Of a stretch of DNA of 5,619 nt, positions 1 to 5,619 are shown piece by piece. Made by a program: the position numbers and the translations under genes. Source of the DNA: Mariniphaga sp. (GTDB taxonomy: Bacteria; Bacteroidota; Bacteroidia; Bacteroidales; Prolixibacteraceae). Each line of letters opens with the position of its first letter. Within the stretch, counting starts at the first letter, position 1. The notes below the pieces were generated by a model, which saw only the letters and a list, made by a program, of their open reading frames with translations, was not told where the DNA came from and did no database searches. The stretch covers positions 1 to 5,619 of the forward strand of contig JANYLE010000004.1 in assembly GCA_025363795.1 (NCBI GenBank). Direction: 5' to 3'.

Positions 1-2837
1 TTAAAGGCAAACCACCCTTTAAAGCCCGGAATCAGCCTCATATGGGTAATAAAACTATATAACAGCACCGTTACCAGTGACCATGTCTCTTTTGGATCCC
101 ATCCCCAGTATCGGCCCCACGATTCGTTGGCCCAAATCCCGCCAAGGAAAGTTCCGATCGTAAGGAAATAAAGTCCGAGGATCATTGCTGCCTCGTTGAT
201 TGTTGTCAATTGCGCAATGGTTGCTCTGATTCGTTTGTTGTTGTCCGGGTTTTGAAAAGCGGCCATCAGCAAATTGATCATCCCGATAATTGCGCTCACA
301 CCAATAAATCCGTAGCTGGCTGTGATGATTGCCACGTGGATTGTCAGCCAATACGATTTCAAAACAGGCACCAAATTAGTGATCTCAGGATTGAGCCAGC
401 TCATCTGTGCTACAAAGAGGGTGAGTCCTGACAAGATCGCAGCTGCGGCCAGCACCATTGGATTGCGCCGTGCAAAAACGAGTCCTGCCAGCATTCCTGC
501 CCATGCAATATAGATCATCGACTCATATCCATTGCTCCACGGCATGTGCCCCGAAACATATCCCCGTGCAACTAACCCTGCCGAATGGGCAAGAAATCCT
601 GCAAACAGACCGATAACGGTATAGTTGACGGCTTTTTTGCGTAACGCCTTTCCCGTAAACAGTGAATAAAAGAAGAACCCAAGCAGAACAAATCCAAGCA
701 GGATGTACCAGAAGGTGAGGTCCTTAAAGATATTGATATGGTTGTAAAGAATTTCAATTTGCTGTTTTGTCTTTCCGGGGATCAGTGCTGATCCATATTG
801 CTGTTGGTAAGCGATTATCTTAGACGTTGCCTGCAGTGCAGATGCCTGATTATTGCTGTGTATAGCAGCCAGAATATTGAGGAACGCTGTGTTCACGAAT
901 ACTGAATCAGCACCAAAAGTAACGGGTAATTTAGCGCCCGGGTTATACCAGTTTTGATCTGTCGGATTGGGGGACGGGAAGAACCTGAACAGGTCGCCAT
1001 GGTAAACCTGGTAAACGACATTAAGCCGGTCGTCCACTTTGATCACATCATTGTCGAACCGGCCCCGTTCAGCAGGTTTCTTTTTGTAGGCTGCTTCAAC
1101 CTCGCCACGTATTTTATAATTGCCTGACTGATCGAAGAAATCGTTAAAAGAGGCTTGCCCTTTAACACCAAGGGCGGCTTCGAGCTGATCATCAGAAATA
1201 GCGATCATCGGTAAACTCTGCCACTCCTGCGGACGGACAACCATGCCAAGTATGACTTGTTCCGGCACTTGTCCTGAGAGGTTTTCTGCGCGCGAGACCT
1301 TCATCACCACTTCGTAGGCGAGCGTACTGAACGGCTTTATCCGCCCGTCGTGCCCCTGCACCCACACCTTGGCAAACTCTTTGGCAATTGCGGGTGAAAC
1401 CGCCTGAGGTTCGGCTGCGCTTGCTGTAAAGCTGCTTTGCAATAGTAAAAAGAGAACGAGCGATGTTCCGGCTGCCGCACGTTTCATCAACCCATAGAAA
1501 TAACTCTTCGGATTGAAGATCGATAACAGGATGCCCAGGAACAGCAGGAAATAGCCGGCGTAGGTGAGGAAAGTTCCTGCAAGATCTTTATTGACCGAGA
1601 GGATGGTCCCTTTTTCATCATTATCATAGGAGGACTGATAAAAACGATACCCCCTGTGCTTTAATACATTATTCATAAATATTTTATGATCTTCGTTTAA
1701 TCCCTTCTCCTTATCCGTAAGGGTGATCAGACTTTCGTAGGACGAAGGACTGTTGGATCCGGGATACCTTGCAAGAACAAAGTCGTTCAATTTCAAAGAG
1801 AAGGGCAATACAGTCTCTTCAGGGCCGATCCAGATATGGTAATTCACCCCTTCAAACATTCCAGAATACTTTGTTACATCATTTTGGGCAGAGGTCCAAA
1901 TGGTCGCCTGCAGGTGTTTTTGGTTATCGGTCAACTCGACGATCAGCGCATTATCGCCTGTCGGAGTTCCGTCGCCGGGAAGTGCTGTAATGCGGGCACG
2001 GGGCAAAAACCTTTTTACTACGACTGCCGTATTCAATGTCCGGTAAACAACTTTTTCAGTGCAGGCAAACAGAACCGAGGGAGGGAACATCAGCGATTCA
2101 TTTCCCTTCATATCCATCGATTTGATGGTGTCTTTCGAGACCAGTTCCAACGTGTCGCCCTTTAGGCTAAAGCGGACATCGGCATCTGCATTAAAACCAA
2201 CTGAGGTTCCGTTTGGTGTGATAACGTGACCGCTGCGGAGCAACTCGGTTTGCATAGCGCCATTCTGAGCATAGACCAGTTCAATAATAGGTTCTCCCTG
2301 ATCGGCTAATTCAATATTTTTCTTTGCTTCGGGTAGGTAACTAAGCGATTTTATCTCCACTTTTTTACCCCCAATTTCGATTTCACCTGATAGTTGGTTG
2401 CCCGACAGGTTGGCAATGGTTGCTTTCTTTGAAAATTGCTCTAGTGCCCCCTGGTATTCAGCTGTGACATTGAACTTCGTTTCGGCCGAAGTCAATATAT
2501 TGGAGGTTTCCCCTTCGCGGATATGCATCACCCCTTCACTTCCAAAATAACGGGTTACCCCAGCTCCGATAATGATGAGGATAAAAGCAAGGTGGAATAA
2601 CCCCATCGTAAGCTTTTGGGGTTGATACATCTTGAACCTGATAAAATTGGCAACCAGGTTGATTGACAGGATGAACATGATCAGTTCGAGCCACCATGAG
2701 TTGTAAACCATCGCACGCGCTGCATCAACACCATATGCGTTTTCGACAAAGGTTGCAAAGCCTAACGCAAATGCAAATACGAGCAACAGGAATCCTGCGG
2801 TTGTAACGGAGAAAAGATATTTAGTTATATTCTTCAT
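1..2837 (-). CDS. ccsBA: CcsBA: fused ResB-CcsA System II cytochrome c synthetase / heme exporter (3' end outside window)
   Basis: This inner-membrane protein moves heme to the periplasmic side and attaches it to CXXCH motifs of apocytochromes c. 945 residues are visible, from ATG at 2837 with no stop before the edge. The ResB half has helices near 7-29, 47-66 and 77-95. H82 lies in the third helix where CcsBA has its first transmembrane heme-ligand histidine. A soluble domain follows, with GYRFYQSSYD at 396-405, then a helix at 420-441. After a signal-like segment (451-474) and a second soluble region (about 475-705), the CcsA half begins near 706. It holds the tryptophan-rich WWD motif at 902-919 (W902, W907, W911, W913, D914, E917, W919), H833 (expected periplasmic ligand) and H931 (second transmembrane ligand). 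The last periplasmic histidine should lie beyond the window. The family runs to about 900-1100 residues, so most of the protein is here. Identification is secure; the ligand assignments come from spacing against what is known of Helicobacter CcsBA. Confidence 0.95.
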   Translation of the reverse strand, partial: MKNITKYLFSVTTAGFLLLVFAFALGFATFVENAYGVDAARAMVYNSWWLELIMFILSINLVANFIRFKMYQPQKLTMGLFHLAFILIIIGAGVTRYFGSEGVMHIREGETSNILTSAETKFNVTAEYQGALEQFSKKATIANLSGNQLSGEIEIGGKKVEIKSLSYLPEAKKNIELADQGEPIIELVYAQNGAMQTELLRSGHVITPNGTSVGFNADADVRFSLKGDTLELVSKDTIKSMDMKGNESLMFPPSVLFACTEKVVYRTLNTAVVVKRFLPRARITALPGDGTPTGDNALIVELTDNQKHLQATIWTSAQNDVTKYSGMFEGVNYHIWIGPEETVLPFSLKLNDFVLARYPGSNSPSSYESLITLTDKEKGLNEDHKIFMNNVLKHRGYRFYQSSYDNDEKGTILSVNKDLAGTFLTYAGYFLLFLGILLSIFNPKSYFYGLMKRAAAGTSLVLFLLLQSSFTASAAEPQAVSPAIAKEFAKVWVQGHDGRIKPFSTLAYEVVMKVSRAENLSGQVPEQVILGMVVRPQEWQSLPMIAISDDQLEAALGVKGQASFNDFFDQSGNYKIRGEVEAAYKKKPAERGRFDNDVIKVDDRLNVVYQVYHGDLFRFFPSPNPTDQNWYNPGAKLPVTFGADSVFVNTAFLNILAAIHSNNQASALQATSKIIAYQQQYGSALIPGKTKQQIEILYNHINIFKDLTFWYILLGFVLLGFFFYSLFTGKALRKKAVNYTVIGLFAGFLAHSAGLVARGYVSGHMPWSNGYESMIYIAWAGMLAGLVFARRNPMVLAAAAILSGLTLFVAQMSWLNPEITNLVPVLKSYWLTIHVAIITASYGFIGVSAIIGMINLLMAAFQNPDNNKRIRATIAQLTTINEAAMILGLYFLTIGTFLGGIWANESWGRYWGWDPKETWSLVTVLLYSFITHMRLIPGFKGWFAF

Positions 2838-2855
2838 TCATATAAGATTAAGGTG

Positions 2856-2863
2856 CAAAAATA
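2856..2863 (-). promoter_or_regulatory. Probable Bacteroidota -7 box for ccsBA
   Basis: The minus strand reads TATTTTTG, an exact match to the Bacteroidota -7 consensus TAnnTTTG, ending 18 bases before the ccsBA ATG. That gives a leader of roughly a dozen bases, as is common in this phylum. I see no convincing -33 TTG at the usual spacing; the nearest, in CCTTGAATTC, is about 26 bases upstream of the box, which is long. An eight-base match in AT-rich DNA can arise by chance, but the position suits an independent ccsBA promoter downstream of the rpiA terminator. Confidence 0.5.
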
Positions 2864-2970
2864 GCTATTGACCAGACATTACCCGAATTCAAGGAAAGTC
2901 TTAATTCGCATGTCTGATACGACGGTGTAAATATAAAAACTCTCAGTTAACGGCAACTCAGCCTACAGAT

Positions 2971-3007
2971 AAAAAACAAAGGCCGGTAATTGTTCACCTG
3001 CCTTTGT
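2971..3007 (-). terminator. Intrinsic terminator downstream of rpiA
   Basis: On the minus strand ACAAAGGC (3007-3000) pairs perfectly with GCCTTTGT (2983-2976). A one-by-one mismatch and a further GGT/ACC stem lie inside, and the loop is eight bases. The 3' arm runs straight into six more U residues (complement of 2971-2976), the classic Rho-independent layout. It lies about 200 bases past the rpiA stop and upstream of the ccsBA promoter box, so it should separate the two units. On the plus strand the stem is followed by AAAG, so it is unlikely to work in that direction. Confidence 0.8.
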
Positions 3008-3202
3008 AAAGTATTTTAAATTATATAATGGGAAAAGCGGTTAACAGGTTCTCCCTTCTCCGTTTACCGGAACGGTTGAAATTATAGAAAGTGACTGATT
3101 GCGAAGTTGTTTTCTTTAATCCATTCCGACAAGTCAGGACAGGCGACAAAACTCCCGATATTGTATTTCAACCACCTTCAATCAGATCCGTTGAGGCAAC
3201 AT

Positions 3203-3877
3203 TTATTTTGTGAAACTTACTGTAGTATTTCCCTTACCCATGATTACCTGGGTGGTAGTGTCCAAAAAGAGGCCTGTTTCTACGACCCCTGGTATACCGA
3301 TGAGATCTTCCTGTAGCTTCGCAAGATTGGTAAAGGGCAAAATATTTAAATCTATGATACAGTTATTCTCGTCTGTCCGAAAGATTTCGTTATCCTTTTT
3401 TCTGATCTTTGGGTCTAACCCTTTTTCTGTCAATATACTGATGATTTTATTGGTGGCAAACGGAATTGTTTCGATGGGTAAACGAAACTTTCCAAGCCTT
3501 TTCACCTCTTTTGCTGAATCAACAATAACAATATTCTTTTTGGAATTCGAAGCGAGAACTTTTTCCCGAAGCAGCGCACCTCCTCCGCCTTTAATCAACT
3601 GGAGATAGGGATCGAATTCATCGGCGCCATCGATATTGATATCAATCGTCGGGGCATCATCAAGGGAGATAATTGTGATTCCTTGTGTAAGGGCTAATTT
3701 TTTTGTCTCCTCGGAGGAAGGGACACCCTTTATTTGAAGTCCATCTGCAACCCGCTCTCCGAGTCTTTTAATCATGTAGACTGATGTTGAGCCAGTCCCA
3801 AGGCCAACGATCATCCCGTCTTTGATTAATTTTACCGCTTCATATGCGGCTATTTGCTTTTCTTCTTCCTGGCTCAT
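3203..3877 (-). CDS. rpiA: Ribose-5-phosphate isomerase A
   Basis: RpiA interconverts ribose 5-phosphate and ribulose 5-phosphate in the non-oxidative pentose phosphate pathway, in the cytoplasm. The 224-residue product matches the usual family length of about 220-235. The diagnostic motifs are in order: GLGTGST at 25-31 (phosphate binding), DGADE at 83-87, KGGGGALLREK at 96-106 and IPGVVETGLF at 195-204. By comparison with the E. coli enzyme, D83, D86, K96 and E105 are the active-site residues, E105 being the catalytic base. The ATG at 3877 puts the first helix at the normal distance from GLGTGST. No strong Shine-Dalgarno or TAnnTTTG box is visible upstream, so I cannot say whether it has its own promoter or is read through from the VOC gene, 126 bases away. 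Nothing looks damaged. Confidence 0.97.
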   Translation of the reverse strand: MSQEEEKQIAAYEAVKLIKDGMIVGLGTGSTSVYMIKRLGERVADGLQIKGVPSSEETKKLALTQGITIISLDDAPTIDINIDGADEFDPYLQLIKGGGGALLREKVLASNSKKNIVIVDSAKEVKRLGKFRLPIETIPFATNKIISILTEKGLDPKIRKKDNEIFRTDENNCIIDLNILPFTNLAKLQEDLIGIPGVVETGLFLDTTTQVIMGKGNTTVSFTK

Positions 3878-3959
3878 TTCGATGAGTGATTATTTGATGG
3901 TTACAATTTTTCGATACTCACTTGTCCTAACCGTAATTACAGTGGCAAGAGAGGAGTGG

Positions 3960-3980
3960 ACTGACCGGTTACCAGTCAGC
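3960..3980 (-). terminator. Hairpin after the VOC gene, possible terminator or attenuator
   Basis: As minus-strand RNA, GCUGACUGG (3980-3972) pairs with CCGGUCAGU (3968-3960) through nine pairs, two of them G-U, around a UAA loop. It sits 24 bases after the VOC stop codon. The following bases are CCACTCC, not a U-tract, so it may only protect the 3' end or partly attenuate readthrough into rpiA. Confidence 0.35.
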
Positions 3981-4003
3981 GTCTTTTGCCGTTGAATGGA
4001 TGG

Positions 4004-4414
4004 CTATAAAATCTGACAGAATTCTAACCGCTCATCATCCGGACCCAAAACGTTGAAATACCTGCATCCCTTCTCCCAAAAGTTTAAATAAACAGGGTGC
4101 TCTTCAGGAATAGTAAAACCTTCTTTTTTGAGCAATGCAAATGTACCATCAATATCACTTACATCAAAAGCAATGTGATCAATGCGTCCATCTTTGCGTT
4201 GTTTCACGCAGCTTAATTCAGGCTCAGGCATTTGATACAGTTCAATAATGATTCCTTCACGTTTCATCATCGAGACCTTGCCTTCTGCACCTTCGTGCAT
4301 AAACGTTGAATGCATCACCATTTTAAAACCTAATCGCTCATAAAAGGGTTGAGAGATTTCAAGATTGACAATCGGTAGCCCGATATGTTGTAAATGATTT
4401 ATTTTTAAGTCCAT
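4004..4414 (-). CDS. VOC-family (glyoxalase-fold) metalloenzyme, substrate unknown
   Basis: The product is 136 residues, the normal size for a single-chain vicinal oxygen chelate protein built of two beta-alpha-beta-beta-beta modules. Module one is about residues 6-62, opening with LQHIGLPI and closing with GIIIELYQ. Module two is about 76-135, opening with RIDHIAFDV and closing with DERLEFCQIL. H10, E58, H80 and E131 fall at the four classic metal-ligand positions, so it probably binds a divalent metal and acts as a dimer. GLGF-like YERLGF at 25-30 and GPDDERLEF at 124-132 are typical of glyoxalase I and methylmalonyl-CoA epimerase relatives, but neither substrate can be assigned. Bleomycin-type or fosfomycin-type binding proteins share the fold. 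It is intact, begins 14 bases after the toxin-remnant frame closes, and has no clear promoter box of its own. Confidence 0.85.
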   Translation of the reverse strand: MDLKINHLQHIGLPIVNLEISQPFYERLGFKMVMHSTFMHEGAEGKVSMMKREGIIIELYQMPEPELSCVKQRKDGRIDHIAFDVSDIDGTFALLKKEGFTIPEEHPVYLNFWEKGCRYFNVLGPDDERLEFCQIL

Positions 4415-4428
4415 ATTTTAAGTTTTTA

Positions 4429-4614
4429 TTAGCGTCTGTTGTCGTCATTTTCAGCGGTACACCTGCAAGATTTCCGCCTTGCTTTTTCTGGTCTTTTGGA
4501 AGGTGAAATCCTTAAGTCTGTAATCGTTTGAGATTTATTCAGCTTCATTAACTTACGACGTCCAAAATTTTGTATCTCAAGTGGCATGTTTTTCACCCGA
4601 TTGCCAACCGCGCT
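4429..4614 (-). pseudogene. Remnant of a RelE-like HigB (plasmid-killer family) toxin
   Basis: The first codon after the higA stop starts a stretch of 61 sense codons in the same frame, closing with TAA at 4429-4431. The first usable starts inside it are GTG at 4596 and ATG at 4587; from the ATG the peptide is 52 residues. Numbering from that Met, IQNFGRRKLMKLN (5-17), TITDLRISPS (21-30) and the KRPEK that follows resemble the core I recall for the RelE-type HigB killer family (RRKL...LN...T..DLRIPPSNRLEKL.G). The match seems to start before the Met (NRVKNMPLEIQ). The expected N-terminal strand is missing. After KRPEK the frame gives an Arg-rich tail in place of the conserved YSIRIN..WRI segment. 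A one-base shift at the A-run (4483-4487 on the plus strand) would read QGGNLAG, also family-like. I infer a truncated, frameshifted gene. It could instead be a short expressed peptide or a repeat. Confidence 0.55.
4454..4611. repeat. Three nested inverted repeats in the higA-VOC spacer
   Basis: Three arm pairs lie one inside another: GCGGT 4454-4458 with ACCGC 4607-4611, GGTGAAA 4502-4508 with TTTCACC 4591-4597, and TTGAGAT 4528-4534 with ATCTCAA 4574-4580. All are perfect. A further small hairpin, GCAAG/CTTGC at 4465-4482, sits in the left flank and is followed by TTTTT on the plus strand. The DNA overlaps the toxin remnant. It could fold as an RNA, as single-stranded DNA, or not at all. 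Flanks between arms are unequal (43 against 9, and 19 against 10 bases). Confidence 0.45.
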
Positions 4615-4983
4615 TTATCTTGTTAGTTGATAGTCATTGATTAATAATTCTGGTGAAAGGTTTAATCTGGCAGTTAATTTTCGGATCATATCAACAGTCA
4701 ATTTTCTTTTTCGGTTTAATATTTCCGAAACGCGATTCTTTCCGCCAATTTCATTTACCAGATCTACCTGTTTAAGATGCATTTCTTCCATTCTTATTTT
4801 AATTGCCTCGATTGGATCTGGGGTTTCGATTGGGTAATGTTTTTTTTCATATACATCAATCAATAAACCAAGCACATCTGCTTCATCGCTTTCTGCAGTT
4901 CCAATTTCTGCACTAAAAATGGTTTCAAGCCTTTTCAATGCCTGGGCGTAGTCAGTTTCTGTTTTTATAGGTTTTATTTCCAT
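4615..4983 (-). CDS. higA: HigA-type helix-turn-helix antitoxin
   Basis: The 122-residue product should neutralise the HigB toxin encoded just upstream and, with it, repress their shared promoter. The N-terminal part (1-55) carries features typical of this antitoxin family: MEIKPIKTETDY at the start, a short helical stretch (AQALKRLETIF), SDEADVLGLLIDVYEKKHYPI at 32-52 (given here in two parts: SDEADVLGLL and IDVYEKKHYPI) and PDPIEAIK at 55-62. The XRE-type DNA-binding domain covers about 57-115: helix IKIRMEEMHL, turn KQVDLVNEIGG, recognition region NRVSEILNRKRKLT, then MIRKLTARLNLSPELLI. The ATG at 4983 is the natural start, 11 bases past the higB stop, with a weak CAAGAG ahead of it. The toxin-first order and tight spacing are typical of higBA. 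The gene looks complete. Its TAA is followed without a gap by an open frame in register that resembles a different toxin. Confidence 0.93.
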   Translation of the reverse strand: MEIKPIKTETDYAQALKRLETIFSAEIGTAESDEADVLGLLIDVYEKKHYPIETPDPIEAIKIRMEEMHLKQVDLVNEIGGKNRVSEILNRKRKLTVDMIRKLTARLNLSPELLINDYQLTR

Positions 4984-4994
4984 CTCTTGAAATT

Positions 4995-5291
4995 TTAAAT
5001 TATGTTTGCATCAATCCTATCGTATTCAACATGAGTTCCAATAAAACGGATAAATATCCATTGTTTCTCAAAGTTGAATTTTGCCACCAGTCTGTAGGAA
5101 TTGCCCTTGATGTTAAAAATTATTCTGCTGTCTTTGAGAACACTTGCATTTATAAAGGTCTGCTTTACTTCATTTGGTGTTTTCCAATCTGAACTCATTG
5201 CTGTATCATACCAGGTCTTCAGGTACTGTTCGGAATCCGGATGTATTTCCCAAAAGTTTCTCAGTGTGCTTTTTGCAAATATTCGCTCCAT
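4995..5291 (-). CDS. higB: HigB-family mRNA interferase toxin
   Basis: The 98-residue product belongs to the HigB toxin family (HigB_toxin, RelE-like fold), ribosome-dependent or mRNA-cleaving toxins that stop growth when the antitoxin is lost. Family signatures are visible: FAKSTLRNFWEIHPDSE at 5-21, DWKTPNEVK at 35-43, SVLKDSRIIFNIKGNSYRL at 50-68 and WIFIRFIGTHVEYDRID at 78-94, with H87, Y90 and D91 in the C-terminal block. Start choice: a Met 17 codons upstream (5342) is in frame, but the ATG at 5291 gives the family's usual 95-100 residues and begins with the conserved region. The -7 box lies between the two, so a transcript from it could only use 5291. No strong Shine-Dalgarno is seen, which is normal here. 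It precedes higA by 11 bases and is surely in the same operon. No damage is visible; by eye this pair is more AT-rich than ccsBA. Confidence 0.93.
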   Translation of the reverse strand: MERIFAKSTLRNFWEIHPDSEQYLKTWYDTAMSSDWKTPNEVKQTFINASVLKDSRIIFNIKGNSYRLVAKFNFEKQWIFIRFIGTHVEYDRIDANII

Positions 5292-5308
5292 AAACTTGAA
5301 TAACGATG

Positions 5309-5316
5309 CAAAGATA
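5309..5316 (-). promoter_or_regulatory. Bacteroidota -7 box of the higBA operon
   Basis: The minus strand reads TATCTTTG, an exact TAnnTTTG match, ending 17 bases before the higB ATG at 5291. Transcription would start just upstream of that codon, giving a very short leader. I see no clean TTG at the usual -33 distance; TGTT near 5339-5342 is the closest. Its place beside a palindrome and a toxin gene makes it a believable autoregulated promoter. Confidence 0.65.
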
Positions 5317-5319
5317 ATC

Positions 5320-5339
5320 GGAAATTCCCAATATGGGAA
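5320..5339. promoter_or_regulatory. Palindromic operator overlapping the higBA promoter
   Basis: TTCCC at 5325-5329 and GGGAA at 5335-5339 form a perfect inverted repeat with a five-base AATAT centre. The left arm is shared with a second palindrome, GGAA-A-TTCC at 5320-5328, giving three alternating half-sites. The block lies three bases upstream of the -7 box, where a bound HigA or HigBA complex would block RNA polymerase. That HigA is the binder is inferred from how this family is regulated. Confidence 0.6.
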
Positions 5340-5395
5340 CATTCTTTTGTATTTTGTGTCTTAGTATGGCTTATAATGATACTGGACTACATAAG

Positions 5396-5436
5396 GCTCT
5401 CCCTCGTTACAAACGAGGGAGCAGCGGAGCAACTAC
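5396..5436. repeat. Solitary REP-like stem-loop
   Basis: CTCCCTCGTT (5399-5408) and AACGAGGGAG (5412-5421) form a perfect ten-pair stem with an ACA loop. GCT/AGC (5396-5398 with 5423-5425) adds three pairs past one bulged C. On the minus strand a GTAG tetranucleotide (5436-5433) precedes the stem by eleven bases, separated by a GC-rich linker; another lies beyond the far end (5390-5387). A conserved tetranucleotide before an imperfect GC-rich palindrome is the pattern of REP sequences acted on by RAYT/IS200-type transposases. It lacks a U-tract on either side, which argues against a simple terminator, although it lies 63 bases past the TlpA-like stop and could shield that mRNA's end. Confidence 0.5.
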
Positions 5437-5488
5437 CTATTTATCCTTCTTCGAATATTCAATAAGTCTTTTGTTATGCGAAGCCCAA

Positions 5489-5619
5489 TTACAACCTTGA
5501 AATTAAAGTTTCTAATTCTTTGGGTGACAGATCTTGGCCGATCAATATACCATTCCTGTCGATCAAAAAATTTGCAGGTATACCAGTTATATGAAATCTT
5601 TTTGCAAGTGGGTTTTCCT
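5489..5619 (-). CDS. C-terminal end of a TlpA/thioredoxin-like thiol-disulfide oxidoreductase (5' part outside window)
   Basis: Only the last 42 residues are present, ending at TAA 5489-5491; the rest lies beyond the right edge. The visible part reads ENPLAKRFHITGIPANFLID and then RNGILIGQDLSPKELETLIS. TGIP holds the cis-proline of the thioredoxin fold, followed by the NFLIDRNG strand and turn and the closing helix, exactly as at the end of TlpA, ResA and AhpC/TSA-type Bacteroidota proteins. The CXXC active site, any signal peptide and any N-terminal DUF4369-type domain would be upstream and cannot be judged. Such proteins are usually periplasmic reductases, sometimes of apocytochrome thiols. 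A link with CcsBA here is tempting, but four genes separate the two. Confidence 0.8.
   Translation of the reverse strand, partial: ENPLAKRFHITGIPANFLIDRNGILIGQDLSPKELETLISRL

Larger units (their letters stand above)
2838..3202. other. Non-coding spacer between rpiA and ccsBA
   Basis: About 365 bases with no credible gene on either strand. The parts I can explain are the rpiA-side terminator (2971-3007) and the ccsBA -7 box (2856-2863). A weak five-base-pair hairpin, CCGTT/AACGG at 3060-3075, has no U-tract and I attach no role to it. The rest, including 3076-3202, shows no repeats, tRNA or recognisable RNA fold by eye. Confidence 0.6.

Noticed and set aside
210..513. Plus-strand open frames near the left edge
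   Set aside because: They are antisense to the CcsA membrane helices of ccsBA, whose frame is unbroken and holds the WWD motif.
1769..2165. Two overlapping plus-strand open frames of 73 and 109 codons
   Set aside because: They lie antisense within the continuous ccsBA frame, have no recognisable domain and look like chance openings in that gene's complement.
3060..3075. CCGTT/AACGG hairpin downstream of rpiA
   Set aside because: Only five pairs and no U-tract; the far better terminator at 2971-3007 accounts for the end of the transcript.
3210..3608. Plus-strand open frame of 132 codons
   Set aside because: It is the complement of the strongly conserved rpiA coding sequence; the translation matches no family I know.
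4415..4620. Integron attC site between higA and the VOC gene
   Set aside because: Toxin-antitoxin and VOC genes are common integron cassettes and the spacer has inverted repeats, but no GTTRRRY/RYYYAAC core pair is present at its ends and no integrase gene is visible.
5292..5342. Seventeen-residue N-terminal extension of HigB starting at the ATG at 5342
   Set aside because: It is in frame, but it lies across the operator and -7 box, makes the toxin longer than its family and has no conserved residues. The start at 5291 is preferred.
5101..5364. Plus-strand open frame of 87 codons opposite higB
   Set aside because: It is the complement of higB and its promoter region, with no start signal or family resemblance of its own.
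1..5619. CRISPR array, tRNA or rRNA gene
   Set aside because: No regularly spaced direct repeats, cloverleaf with a TTC-arm motif, or rRNA-like conserved blocks were found on either strand by eye.

Overview
The window looks like a chromosomal segment from a member of the Bacteroidota. Three things suggest this. Two of the promoters I can see contain the TAnnTTTG -7 box used by that phylum. The long fused ResB-CcsA cytochrome c maturation protein is of the type found there. The genes have short leaders with weak or absent Shine-Dalgarno sites. All supported genes lie on the minus strand, so transcription runs from high to low coordinates. The species cannot be named from this sequence.

Right edge, 5343-5619: the last 42 residues of a thioredoxin-fold, TlpA-like protein, followed by a spacer with a near-perfect GC-rich stem-loop that looks like a single REP-type element. 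Middle, 4429-5340: a type II toxin-antitoxin operon. It has a -7 box overlapped upstream by a palindromic operator, then the toxin gene higB, then higA 11 bases later. Directly after the higA stop codon, and in the same frame, is what I read as a decayed piece of a second, RelE-like HigB toxin of a different family. The same DNA carries three nested inverted repeats.

Next, 4004-4414 holds a small VOC-family (glyoxalase-fold) protein and 3203-3877 a complete ribose-5-phosphate isomerase A (rpiA), which acts in the pentose phosphate pathway. A good intrinsic terminator at 2971-3007 ends that transcript. The left half, 1-2837, is one very long open frame for a System II cytochrome c synthetase/heme exporter (CcsBA). 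It starts in the window and continues past its left edge, and has its own -7 box just upstream.

No multi-gene novel system is visible. rpiA and ccsBA are ordinary housekeeping genes. The segment between the REP-like hairpin and the VOC gene looks accessory. The observations most worth checking are the toxin remnant behind higA, the nested inverted repeats in the same DNA, the operator/-7 arrangement that fixes the higB start, and a signal-peptide-like segment inside CcsBA at the ResB-CcsA junction.
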